A stretch of DNA of 64,000 bases, taken from Comamonas sp. NLF-1-9. GTDB taxonomy: Bacteria > Pseudomonadota > Gammaproteobacteria > Burkholderiales > Burkholderiaceae_C. Below, one piece after another: positions 17,635-26,189 of this stretch (its first letter is position 1; each line of letters begins with the position of its first letter). The notes under the pieces are model-generated. The model was not told the DNA's origin and did no database searches. It saw only the letters and a list, made by a program, of their open reading frames with translations. A program made the translations under genes and the position numbers. The DNA lies in the NCBI RefSeq assembly GCF_019195435.1, contig NZ_CP078069.1, positions 310,001 through 374,000 on the forward strand, in the 5' to 3' direction.

Positions 17635-19020
17635 TCAGGTCTTCACGCGCAGCGAGCTGCACACACCGGCGCACAGCGCGCAGCCCGCGGCCACCAGCAG
17701 CGCCAGGCTCTCGGCGCTGCCGTCGTGGCCCGGGTGCAGCGTGAAGATGGCCGCCAGGATCACGGCGCCCAGGGTCTGTCCGGTGAGGCGCGCCGTGCCC
17801 AGCATGCCGCTGGCGCCGCCGCTGCGGTGCAGCGGGGCCGCGCTCACGATGGTGTGGTTGTTGGGCGACTGAAACAGCGCAAAACCTGCGCCGGCCAGGG
17901 CCAGGCGCCAAGCCACGTCGGCATTGGCCGGATGCGCGGGCATGAAGGACAGCGCCGCCAGACCGCAGGCGAACACCGCCATGCCCAGGCCGCCGAGCAT
18001 GCCGTCGTGGTAGCGCCCGATCAGGCGCCCCGCGATCGGCGCGACGATAGCCGTCGCCAGCGGCCAGGCGGTAATCAGCAAACCGGCCTGCAAGTGGCTG
18101 TGGCCGTACGCCTGCAGCAACAAAAACGGGAGCGCGAGAAAGCTCAGCATCTGCGCGCAGAAGGCGGCCACGGAGGACGCCATGGAGAGCGCGAACACCG
18201 GTATGCGCAGCAAGTCCACGGGAAACAACGGCACGCTGCGCCGCCACTGGCGCCCCAGGTGCAGCGCACCCACCGCGATGCCGCCGCCCAGCAGCCACCA
18301 GCCGACGGGCGCGGCGGCGGGCATGGCCTCGCCGCGCTGGGTGAGCTCGGAGCCGCCGAGAAACAGCAGGCCGAACATGGTCGCATTGAGCAACACGTCG
18401 AAGGCCGAAAACCGCGCCGGCGGCGCGGGTGACGCCGGGTTGCGCGGCAGCACCCGCCCGGCACGCTGCCAGGCCAGCACGCCCAGGGGCAGGTTGAGCG
18501 CAAACAGCCAGGGCCAGCTGGCCACCGAAAGGATCACCGCCGAGACCGTCGGCCCGGCCATGGCCGAGACCGCCACCACCAGCGAATTGAGCGCCATGCC
18601 GCGCCCCAGGCGGCCCGCGGGATAGATCAGGCGCACCAGCGCCGAATTGACCGCCATCACGCCCGAGGCGCCCAGCCCCTGCAGCGCGCGCGCCGCGATC
18701 AGCGTGCCCATGCTCGAGGCCGCCATCGCCGCGATTGACGCCAGTGCGAACAGCAGCATGCCCGCGCGGTACACCCGCCGGTATCCGATGCGCTCGCCCA
18801 CGGCGGCCAGCGGCAGCAGCGACACCAGCACCGCGAGCTGGTAGGCATTGACCACCCAGACGCTTTGCGCCGCGTTCATCTGCAGTTCACGGGCGATGTC
18901 CGGCAGTGCCAGGTTGACGATGCTGGTGTCGAGCACCGCCAGCGTCAGGCCCAGCAAGATGACGCGCATCGCGCCCGAGCGCAGCGGCTCGGGCAGGCCG
19001 TCGCTCACGGGCGCGTTCAT
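17635..19020 (-). CDS. MFS drug:H+ antiporter, EmrB/QacA (DHA2) family
   Basis: 461 aa. Twelve or more hydrophobic segments are visible. The first helix contains LAVLDTSIVNLALPDIA, which holds the DHA2 motif D1 (LDxTIVNVALP-like). ARALQGLGASGVMAVNSALV matches the motif-C region and GERIGYRRVYRAGM the loop 2-3 motif A. It would export hydrophobic or cationic compounds with proton uptake. It starts within the stop codon of the upstream Bcr/CflA-type gene (ATGA), so two efflux pumps are made from one transcript. No TetR or MarR regulator lies next to them. Confidence 0.9.
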   Translation of the reverse strand: MNAPVSDGLPEPLRSGAMRVILLGLTLAVLDTSIVNLALPDIARELQMNAAQSVWVVNAYQLAVLVSLLPLAAVGERIGYRRVYRAGMLLFALASIAAMAASSMGTLIAARALQGLGASGVMAVNSALVRLIYPAGRLGRGMALNSLVVAVSAMAGPTVSAVILSVASWPWLFALNLPLGVLAWQRAGRVLPRNPASPAPPARFSAFDVLLNATMFGLLFLGGSELTQRGEAMPAAAPVGWWLLGGGIAVGALHLGRQWRRSVPLFPVDLLRIPVFALSMASSVAAFCAQMLSFLALPFLLLQAYGHSHLQAGLLITAWPLATAIVAPIAGRLIGRYHDGMLGGLGMAVFACGLAALSFMPAHPANADVAWRLALAGAGFALFQSPNNHTIVSAAPLHRSGGASGMLGTARLTGQTLGAVILAAIFTLHPGHDGSAESLALLVAAGCALCAGVCSSLRVKT

Positions 19021-20219
19021 GGCGCGTGTGCCGGCCCGCGCCGCCGGCCGAAGGTGACCCAGGTGAGCGCCACGCCAATCAGCGCGCCCATTGCCATGCC
19101 AGTCACCATGGGCAGCGGGCTGCCGCTGGCAAACAGGCCCGCCAGCGCCATGGCCACCGTGCCGACCAGCATCTGCAGCGTGCCCATCAGTGCGGAAGCC
19201 GTGCCCGCGATCGGGCCGTGGTCGTCCAGCGCCAGCACCGCGGTCGTGGGTATCACCAGCCCCATGCAGCCGCTGGCAATGAAGTACAGGACGATCAGCA
19301 CCCACATGCCGTCGGCGCCCAGCATGAAGCAGGCGAGCAGCAGCACCAGGGCCAGGCCTGCGCCGCTGGCGGCCCAGACGGTGACGCGCTCCAGACCAAA
19401 GCGCCGCCCCAGCCGCGCGGTGAACTGGGCGGTGACGAAGAAGGCGGCCGCGTTGGTCGAAAACGCCAGGCTGTACTGCACCGGCGTGAGGCCGTAGTGG
19501 TTGATGAAGACAAAGGGCGAGCCCGCCAGGAAGACGAAGAAGCCCGCCATGGTGAAGCTGCCTATGCCTACCAGACCCAGGTAGCGCGCATCGCGCAGCA
19601 GCGTCCAGTAGGCCTGGGCGGCGCCCGCGAGCGTGCCGCGGCGCCGCTGCGCGGGCGAGAGCGTCTCGGGCAGGGCGCGCTGCACCACCAGCACGCCGGC
19701 CGCACCCAGCAGCGCGACCACCCAGAACACCCCGCGCCAGCCGACCAGCGCAATCACGCCGCTGCCGGCCAGCGGCGCAAGCAGGGGCGAGACGCTGAAC
19801 ACCAGCATCAGCAGCGCCATCAGCCGTGCGGCCTCGTTGCCGGTGTGCAGGTCGCGCACGATGGCGCGCGGAATCACCGTGCCGGCCGCCGCGCCCAGTC
19901 CCTGCAGAAAGCGCAGCAGCACCAGCGCGCGGATGTCGCTGGCCAGCGCGCAGGCCACGCTGGTGGCAACGAAGAGCGCCAGGCCAAAGTACAGCGGCGG
20001 CTTGCGCCCGAACATGTCCGACAGCGGCCCGTAGGCCACCTGGCCTATGCCCAGTGCAAGAAAGAAAGAGGTCAGGCTCCATTGCACCGGGCCGACCCCG
20101 GCGTGCAGGCTCTGGCCTATGTCCGGCAGCGCCGGCAGGTACATGTCGATGGCGAACGGCCCTATGGCCGAGAGCAGGCCCAGCACCAGGGCCATGCGAA
20201 AGAAGGCTGAAAAGGGCAT
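19017..20219 (-). CDS. Multidrug effflux MFS transporter, Bcr/CflA family
   Basis: 400 aa, twelve hydrophobic segments. The N-terminus GLLSAIGPFAIDMYLPALPD is the Bcr/CflA hallmark, followed by QVAYGPLSDMFGRKPPL (motif A) and RFLQGLGAAAGTVIPRAIVR. Bcr members export bicyclomycin, sulfonamides or dipeptides. I use the ATG at 20219 (MPFSAFFRMAL); an ATG at 20240 is possible, and neither has a clear ribosome-binding site. It is coupled by ATGA to the downstream DHA2 gene. Confidence 0.9.
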   Translation of the reverse strand: MPFSAFFRMALVLGLLSAIGPFAIDMYLPALPDIGQSLHAGVGPVQWSLTSFFLALGIGQVAYGPLSDMFGRKPPLYFGLALFVATSVACALASDIRALVLLRFLQGLGAAAGTVIPRAIVRDLHTGNEAARLMALLMLVFSVSPLLAPLAGSGVIALVGWRGVFWVVALLGAAGVLVVQRALPETLSPAQRRRGTLAGAAQAYWTLLRDARYLGLVGIGSFTMAGFFVFLAGSPFVFINHYGLTPVQYSLAFSTNAAAFFVTAQFTARLGRRFGLERVTVWAASGAGLALVLLLACFMLGADGMWVLIVLYFIASGCMGLVIPTTAVLALDDHGPIAGTASALMGTLQMLVGTVAMALAGLFASGSPLPMVTGMAMGALIGVALTWVTFGRRRGPAHAP

Positions 20220-20323
20220 CACGGCGATTGTCCACGCCATGGCTGCGGCGTGCTGTCGCGCCCGGAGCGGCGGCGCGCTTGCCCTGGGCGGCATGCGGGC
20301 GACAATCGGCCTGGAGCCCTCCC

Positions 20324-20920
20324 ATGCAGATGCACACCCTCTCGCGCCGGCTGGCGGCGGCCGGCGCAGTCTTGCAGATGTCCCTCGCCCTGGCGCAGGG
20401 CGGCTCGCCCGCGCCCGCACCGCCAGCATCGCCCTGGGTGGTGTCGGCCGATGGCGCGCTGGTTGTGGACACGCGCTCGCACCTGGCCTGGGAGCGCTGC
20501 GTCGTCGGCATGCAGTGGGACGGACGCGGCTGCCGCGGGCGCGCGCGCTTGCTGACTTTTTCCGAGGCCAAGGCGCTGGCGAGCGAGCGCTGGAAGGCCG
20601 AGGGCGTGCGCTGGCGCCTGCCGCGCGTGCCCGAGCTGCGCCGGCTGGTGCAGCGCGGCGGAGCGCAGCAGGGCGTGGATCCGCAGCTTTTCCCCGATGC
20701 GCCCGGTGGCCTGCACTGGAGCGGCACGAGCAGCGTGAACGCCGGCGCCGTCAACCCCTACGCCTACGACAACGTGATGCGTGGCGGCCGGGGCGGCGAC
20801 ACCCTGAGGGTGCGCAGCGCCTGGGCGGTGGACATGGACAGCGCCCAGGGCCATGGCGACGTGCCGCACGCCAGCGCCCTGGTTGTGCGGCTGGTGCGCC
20901 CTGCGCCCCGGGGGCGCTGA
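20324..20920 (+). CDS. Secreted DUF1566 (Lcl C-terminal) domain protein
   Basis: 198 aa. The N-terminus MQMHTLSRRLAAAGAVLQMS is a probable Sec signal peptide. The rest fits DUF1566: a DTRSHLAWERC opening, a middle WRLPRVPELRRLV, then LHWSGTSS and AWAVDM. These conserved Trp/Gly motifs occur in C-type-lectin-like folds of secreted or surface proteins; no molecular function is established. The start at 20324 gives a normal signal peptide. It ends 4 bp before the glycosylase gene. Confidence 0.8.
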   Translation: MQMHTLSRRLAAAGAVLQMSLALAQGGSPAPAPPASPWVVSADGALVVDTRSHLAWERCVVGMQWDGRGCRGRARLLTFSEAKALASERWKAEGVRWRLPRVPELRRLVQRGGAQQGVDPQLFPDAPGGLHWSGTSSVNAGAVNPYAYDNVMRGGRGGDTLRVRSAWAVDMDSAQGHGDVPHASALVVRLVRPAPRGR

Positions 20921-20924
20921 GCCC

Positions 20925-21476
20925 GTGGCCCGCGCCGCGCGTCCGCCGGCCCCCGAGCCCCTGCTGCAAGGCCTGGCGCCGCTGGTTGGCGTGCACACCC
21001 GCGTGCTGGTGCTGGGCAGCTTTCCGGGCGTGGCTTCGCTGCGGGCGCAGCAGTACTACGGCCACCCGCAAAACCAGTTCTGGCGGCTGCTGGCCGCGCT
21101 CTGGCCGCAGCAGCCCATGCCTGGGCCGCAAGACTATGCGGGGCGCTGCGCCTGGGTGCTGGCGCGCGGCCTGGGTATCTGGGACGTGTACGCCGCCTGC
21201 CTGCGCGAAGGCAGCCTGGACACGAACATACGCAACGCCCGGCTCAACGATTTCGCCGGTCTGCGCGCGCGCCTGCCGCAGCTTGCGGCCATCGCGCACA
21301 ACGGCGGCGAGAGCTTTTCGCGCGCGCGGCGCGTGCGTGAGGGCATGGGGCTGGCGCCCGATTCGCCCATCGCCTCGCTGCGCCTGCCTTCCACCAGCCC
21401 GGCCAATGCCTCCTGGAGCTTCGCGCGCAAGTGCGCGGCCTGGGAGCAGGCCTTCACGCAATACGGACTGCTCTGA
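20925..21476 (+). CDS. DNA-deoxyinosine glycosylase (uracil-DNA glycosylase superfamily)
   Basis: 183 aa. The glycosylase motif 1 is LVLGSFPGVASL, followed by YYGHPQNQFWRLLAALW, the standard signature of the hypoxanthine/deoxyinosine family; the C-terminal motif with LPSTSPANASW is present. It should remove deaminated bases from DNA. The in-frame GTG at 20925 directly follows the DUF1566 stop and gives the usual length; no ATG fits. The stop overlaps the next start (TGATG), giving translational coupling to the spermidine-synthase-like gene. Confidence 0.88.
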   Translation: MARAARPPAPEPLLQGLAPLVGVHTRVLVLGSFPGVASLRAQQYYGHPQNQFWRLLAALWPQQPMPGPQDYAGRCAWVLARGLGIWDVYAACLREGSLDTNIRNARLNDFAGLRARLPQLAAIAHNGGESFSRARRVREGMGLAPDSPIASLRLPSTSPANASWSFARKCAAWEQAFTQYGLL

Positions 21477-22234
21477 TGCCACGCAAACCCCCGATCGAAC
21501 TGCCCGAGGTCAGCATCTCCGACGACGGCGAGCTGCGCCATCTGCATCTGGGCACGCCCTGGATACAGGGCTCCATGCGCGTGGACGCGCCGTTTGACAT
21601 CGCGCTCGAATACGTGCAGCGCATGATGGCCTGGCTGCTGTTCGTCGAGCCCGACAGCGTGCCCCGTCGCCGCGCGATGCAGCTCGGGCTCGGGGCCGGG
21701 GCCATCACCAAGTTCTGCTGCAAGCGCCTGCGCATGCACGCCAGCGCGGTGGAGCTCAACCCGCAGGTGGTGCAGGTGTGCCGCAGCTGGTTCAAGCTGC
21801 CGCCCGACGGCGCGCGCCTGACGGTGGTGCTGGCCGACGCGGGCGCGGAGATTCGCAAGCCGCAGTACCTCGGGCGCATCGACGCGCTGGCGGTGGACAT
21901 GTACGACGACGACGCGGCCGCGCCCGTCCTCGACAGCGCGGACTTCTACCGCGACTGCCGCGCGCTGCTGACCGACGACGGCTGCATGACGGTGAACCTG
22001 TTTGGTCGCAGCAGCCACTACGAAGACAGCCTGGCGCGCATCTGCGAAGCCTTTGGCGCGCAGGCCGTCTGGGCTTTTCGGCCCACGCGCGAAGGCAACA
22101 CCGTGGTGCTGGCCCAGCGCCACGCAAGCCGGCCCAAGCGGGCATTGCTGCTGCAGCGCGCCCAGGCGGTGGAAGAGCGCTGGGGCCTGGTGGCGCGCAA
22201 ATGGCTGCGCACCCTCAAACCCGTGGCGCCGTGA
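21476..22234 (+). CDS. Spermidine synthase-like methyltransferase-fold protein
   Basis: 252 aa. A Rossmann-type core has QLGLGAGAITKFCCK as motif I, AVELNPQVVQVCRSWF as the acidic loop after strand 2, and DALAVDMYDDDAAAP where polyamine synthases carry their catalytic Asp region. The N-terminal segment LHLGTPWIQGSMRVDAPFDI matches SpeE-like proteins. Real polyamine synthesis is uncertain, since many such short homologues act on other substrates. It is coupled to the glycosylase gene and ends 21 bp before the GspE-like gene. Confidence 0.8.
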   Translation: MPRKPPIELPEVSISDDGELRHLHLGTPWIQGSMRVDAPFDIALEYVQRMMAWLLFVEPDSVPRRRAMQLGLGAGAITKFCCKRLRMHASAVELNPQVVQVCRSWFKLPPDGARLTVVLADAGAEIRKPQYLGRIDALAVDMYDDDAAAPVLDSADFYRDCRALLTDDGCMTVNLFGRSSHYEDSLARICEAFGAQAVWAFRPTREGNTVVLAQRHASRPKRALLLQRAQAVEERWGLVARKWLRTLKPVAP

Positions 22235-22255
22235 TTTTTGCGGCACCATAGCGCC

Positions 22256-24049
22256 ATGAGCTCTGCTACCACCACGCACCCGAATCGCCCCCGCCATCAT
22301 CCGCAGGGCCCGCTGCACTGGCGCCAGGTGGTGGACTGGCTGTGCGAAGACGGCGTGATCTCGGAAGACCAGGCCGAGCGCACCGTGGAGCGCTGCGCCA
22401 GCGCCGAGAGCAGTCAGCACCCGCTGGTGCGCCTGGCCAGCGTTTCGATGGCGCGTGCCAGCGACGGCAAGGTGCTGGACCTGGATGCGCTGACCGAGTT
22501 CGTGGCCGGGCGCGCCGGCCTGCCGTTCTTGCGCATAGACCCGCTCAAGGTCAACGTCGGGCGCGTGGCCGAGGCCATGAGCGCGAGCTACGCCGAACGC
22601 CACAAGATCCTGCCGGTGCAGATCTCCAACACCGAGATCGTCGTGGCCACGGCCGAGCCCTTCATCACCGATTGGGTGGTAGAAATCGAGCGCCAGGCCA
22701 AGCGCAGCGTGCGCAGGGTGCTATCAAATCCGAAGGATATCAGCCGCTTCACGGCGGAGTTCTATGCGCTGGCCAAGTCGGTGCGTTCGGTGCAAAAGAG
22801 CGGCTCCAGCGCCGCCGGCAGCAGCTTTGAGCAACTGGTGGAGCTGGGGCGCGCCAATCGCCAGCTCGACGCCAACGACCAGGGCGTGGTGCGCGTGGTC
22901 GATTGGCTGTGGCAGTACGCGTTCGACCAGCGCGCGAGCGACATCCACATGGAGCCGCGGCGCGAGCAGGGCGTGATCCGCTTTCGCATCGACGGGGTGC
23001 TGCACACCGTCTACCAGATTCCGATCGGCGTGCTCAACGCCATGGTCGCGCGCATCAAGCTGCTCGGGCGCATGGACGTGGTGGAAAAGCGCCGCCCCCA
23101 GGACGGGCGCATCAAGACGCGCAACCCCGGCGGGCAGGAGGTGGAAATGCGCCTGTCCACCCTGCCCACGGCCTTTGGCGAGAAGATGGTGATGCGCATC
23201 TTCGACCCCGACAACACCGTCAAGGACTTGAGCGCGCTGGGTTTCACCGCGCACGACGCGACGCGCTGGGAGCAGCTCATCGCCCGCCCGCACGGCGTGA
23301 TTCTGGTCACCGGCCCCACGGGTTCGGGCAAGACCACCACGCTGTATTCCACGCTCAAGCGCGTGGCCACGGAAGAGGTGAACGTCAGCACCGTGGAAGA
23401 CCCGATCGAGATGATCGAGCCGAGCTTCAACCAGACCCAGGTGCAGCCGCAGATCGATTTCACCTTTGCCGAGGGCTTGCGCTCGCTCATGCGCCAGGAC
23501 CCGGACATCATCATGGTCGGCGAGATCCGCGACCTGGAAACCGCCGAGATGGCGATCCAGGCCGCGCTCACCGGCCACCTGGTTTTCAGCACCCTGCACA
23601 CCAACGACGCGCCCAGCGCCATCACGCGCCTGATGGAGCTGGGCGTGCCCTACTACCTGATCAACGCCACGCTGCTCGGGGTGCTGGCGCAGCGCCTGGT
23701 GCGCACGCTGTGCACGCACTGCCGCCGGCGCGAGCGCGACGCCGACCCGGCCGAGATCGCCGAGATCATCAGGCCCTGGAAGCTCAGCGGCGGCTACCGC
23801 GCCTACCGCCCGGTAGGCTGCATCGAATGCCGCATGACCGGCTTTCGCGGACGCATGGGCATCTACGAGCTGCTCACCGTGACCGAGGCGCTGCGCGGCA
23901 AGATCTCGCAAAGCCCCTCGATCGACGAGCTGCGCCGCCAGGCGGTGAGCGACGGCATGCGTCAGCTGCGCCTGGCCGGGGCGCTGCGCGCGGCCGAGGG
24001 CGCGACCACGATAGGCGAGGTGGTGGCCGCCACGCCGCCGCTGCAATGA
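22256..24049 (+). CDS. GspE/PulE-family secretion or pilus ATPase
   Basis: 597 aa. An N-terminal MshEN/GspE-N domain (residues 20-170) is followed by the ATPase: Walker A GPTGSGKT near residue 353, the Asp and His boxes (STVEDPIEMIEP and GHLVFSTLHTND), and Walker B-like RQDPDIIMVGEIRD. The zinc-binding tetracysteine is CTHC (486-489) and CIEC (522-525). Such ATPases drive type II secretion or type IV pili from the inner-membrane base. No gspF, gspG or pil gene is nearby, so this is an orphan copy. ATG at 22256 is preferred over an upstream TTG. Confidence 0.93.
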   Translation: MSSATTTHPNRPRHHPQGPLHWRQVVDWLCEDGVISEDQAERTVERCASAESSQHPLVRLASVSMARASDGKVLDLDALTEFVAGRAGLPFLRIDPLKVNVGRVAEAMSASYAERHKILPVQISNTEIVVATAEPFITDWVVEIERQAKRSVRRVLSNPKDISRFTAEFYALAKSVRSVQKSGSSAAGSSFEQLVELGRANRQLDANDQGVVRVVDWLWQYAFDQRASDIHMEPRREQGVIRFRIDGVLHTVYQIPIGVLNAMVARIKLLGRMDVVEKRRPQDGRIKTRNPGGQEVEMRLSTLPTAFGEKMVMRIFDPDNTVKDLSALGFTAHDATRWEQLIARPHGVILVTGPTGSGKTTTLYSTLKRVATEEVNVSTVEDPIEMIEPSFNQTQVQPQIDFTFAEGLRSLMRQDPDIIMVGEIRDLETAEMAIQAALTGHLVFSTLHTNDAPSAITRLMELGVPYYLINATLLGVLAQRLVRTLCTHCRRRERDADPAEIAEIIRPWKLSGGYRAYRPVGCIECRMTGFRGRMGIYELLTVTEALRGKISQSPSIDELRRQAVSDGMRQLRLAGALRAAEGATTIGEVVAATPPLQ

Positions 24050-24128
24050 GGCGCACCGCGCCGGCGAGCGCCGCTGCAGGGCCTGCGCAGATAATTCGCG
24101 CCTTGTCGCGTGAGAGCGGGTAGGGCTC

Positions 24129-24617
24129 GTGAAGATCAAGAACGAGAAGGACTTCTTCGCCGGATTGCTGTTTCTGGTGCTGGGCACGGGCTATGCCTGG
24201 GGCGCTACCGGCTACACCCTGGGCAGCGCGGCGCGCATGGGCCCGGGCTATTTCCCCTTGCTGGTGGGCGTGCTGCTGGCGCTGCTGGGCGTGCTCATCA
24301 TGTTCAAGGCGCTGGTGATCGAGACCGAAGGCGGCGGGCGCGTCGGCGCCTGGGCCTGGCGCCCGCTGTTCTTCATTCTCGGCGGCAACCTGCTGTTCGG
24401 CCTGCTGCTCGTGGGCCTGCCCGCCTGGCACATCCCGGGCATGGGGCTGATGGTGGCGATCTACGCGCTGGTGCTGGTCGCCGGCATGGCCAGCCGCGAA
24501 TACCGGCTGCGCGATGCCCTGGTGCTGGCCACGGTGCTGGCCGCCGGCTGCTACCTGGTCTTCGTGCAGGCGCTGAACATGCACCTGCCGGTCTGGCCGC
24601 AATTCCTCACGGGCTGA
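24129..24617 (+). CDS. tctB: Tripartite tricarboxylate transporter small membrane protein TctB
   Basis: 162 aa with four hydrophobic segments. The N-terminal FFAGLLFLVLGTGYAWGA and the GSAARMGPGYFP motif are characteristic of TctB, the four-helix subunit of TTT importers. It starts at a GTG (24129); no in-frame ATG or good ribosome-binding site is present. tctA follows after 23 bp. The periplasmic receptor TctC is not encoded next to them. Confidence 0.9.
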   Translation: MKIKNEKDFFAGLLFLVLGTGYAWGATGYTLGSAARMGPGYFPLLVGVLLALLGVLIMFKALVIETEGGGRVGAWAWRPLFFILGGNLLFGLLLVGLPAWHIPGMGLMVAIYALVLVAGMASREYRLRDALVLATVLAAGCYLVFVQALNMHLPVWPQFLTG

Positions 24618-24640
24618 ATGCCGCCGCCGAGACCGCTCGC

Positions 24641-26152
24641 ATGGAACTGCTCGACCACTTGATCCTGGGCTTTGGCGTCGCCTTCACCTGGCAGAACCTG
24701 GTGTATTGCTTCGTCGGCTGCTTTCTGGGCACCTTGATCGGCGTGCTGCCGGGCATTGGGCCGCTGGCGACGATTGCCATGCTGCTGCCGGTGACCTACG
24801 CGCTGCCGCCGGTGGCCGCGCTGATCATGCTCGCCGGCATCTACTACGGTGCGCAGTACGGGGGTTCGACCACGGCCATCCTGGTTAACCTGCCGGGCGA
24901 GGTGTCCTCGGTGGTCACGACCATAGACGGCTACCAGATGGCGCGCCGGGGCCGGGCCGGGCCGGCGCTGGCCTCGGCGGCCATCGGCTCGTTCTTTGCG
25001 GGCTGCGTGGGCACGGTGGTGCTGGCGGCGTTTGCGCCGCCGCTCACTGAGCTGGCCTTCAAGTTCGGCCCGGCGGAGTATTTCTCGCTCATGGTGCTGG
25101 GTCTGATCGGCGCGGTGGTGCTGGCCTCGGGCTCGCTGCTCAAGGCCATAGGCATGATCGTGCTCGGGCTGATGCTCGGCCTCGTGGGCACCGACGTGAA
25201 TTCGGGCACGGTACGCTTTGCACTGGACATTCCCGACCTGATCGACGGCATCGACTTCGTGCCTATCGCCATGGGCATCTTCGGCTATGGCGAGATCATC
25301 GCCAACCTCTCGCGCCCGGCAGAGCATCGCGAGGTGTTTGCCGCCAAGGTCGCTGGCCTCATGCCCACGGCCGAGGATTTCCGGCGCATGCTGCCCGCGA
25401 TGCTGCGCGGCACGGCGCTCGGTTCGGTGCTGGGCATCCTGCCGGGGGGCGGGGCGGTGCTGTCTTCTTTTGCTTCCTACACGCTGGAGAAGAAGACGCG
25501 CCTGGGCGAGGGCGAGCTGCCTTTTGGCGAGGGCAACATCCGCGGCGTGGCGGGGCCCGAATCGGCCAACAACGCCGGGGCGCAGACCTCCTTCATTCCG
25601 ATGCTGACCTTGGGCATTCCGCCCAATCCGGTGATGGCGCTGATGATTGGCGCGATGACCATCCACAACATCCAGCCCGGGCCGCAGGTGATGAGCAGCA
25701 ACCCCGAGCTGTTCTGGGGGCTGGTGGCCTCGATGTGGATAGGCAATCTGATGCTCGTCGTGCTCAACCTGCCGCTCGTGGGCATCTGGATCAAGCTGCT
25801 CACCGTGCCCTACCGCTGGCTGTTTCCATCCATCGTGCTGTTTTGCGCGCTCGGGGTCTACACCAACAACAACAACCAGTTCGACATCTGGATGGTGGCG
25901 CTCTTCGGCCTGGTCGGCTACGTGTTTCACAAGCTCGAGCTCGAAGCCGCGCCGCTGCTGCTCGGCCTGATCCTCGGGCCGATGATGGAGGAGTACCTGC
26001 GCCGCGCGCTGCTGCTCTCGCGCGGGGACTGGAGCGTGCTCTTCACCCGGCCGCTGTCCGCGGGGCTGTTGATCGCCTCGGCGCTGATGGTCGCCGTGGT
26101 GCTGCTGCCGGCCGTCAGCAGGAAGCGCCAGGAGGCCTTCGTCGAAGACTAG
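24641..26152 (+). CDS. tctA: Tripartite tricarboxylate transporter large permease TctA
   Basis: 503 aa. Very hydrophobic with the TctA signatures CFLGTLIGVLPGIGPLATIA near the N-terminus and ILPGGGAVLSSFASYTLEK in the second half, plus GIYYGAQYGGSTTAILVNLP. It is the main channel of a secondary, receptor-dependent importer of carboxylates; the substrate depends on the TctC receptor, which is missing here. Beta-proteobacteria often have many dispersed TctC (Bug) receptors that can serve such a pair. Confidence 0.94.
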   Translation: MELLDHLILGFGVAFTWQNLVYCFVGCFLGTLIGVLPGIGPLATIAMLLPVTYALPPVAALIMLAGIYYGAQYGGSTTAILVNLPGEVSSVVTTIDGYQMARRGRAGPALASAAIGSFFAGCVGTVVLAAFAPPLTELAFKFGPAEYFSLMVLGLIGAVVLASGSLLKAIGMIVLGLMLGLVGTDVNSGTVRFALDIPDLIDGIDFVPIAMGIFGYGEIIANLSRPAEHREVFAAKVAGLMPTAEDFRRMLPAMLRGTALGSVLGILPGGGAVLSSFASYTLEKKTRLGEGELPFGEGNIRGVAGPESANNAGAQTSFIPMLTLGIPPNPVMALMIGAMTIHNIQPGPQVMSSNPELFWGLVASMWIGNLMLVVLNLPLVGIWIKLLTVPYRWLFPSIVLFCALGVYTNNNNQFDIWMVALFGLVGYVFHKLELEAAPLLLGLILGPMMEEYLRRALLLSRGDWSVLFTRPLSAGLLIASALMVAVVLLPAVSRKRQEAFVED

Positions 26153-26189
26153 GCTGGCGCCGCGCAGGCGGCGCTTTCGGAGACCTTGC

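Noticed and set aside
22715-22745. GTGCTATCAAATCC in the GspE-like gene, resembling the start of the interspersed repeat
   Set aside because: It encodes VLSNPKDISRF, the normal conserved GspE/PilB motif, and the rest of the repeat is missing.
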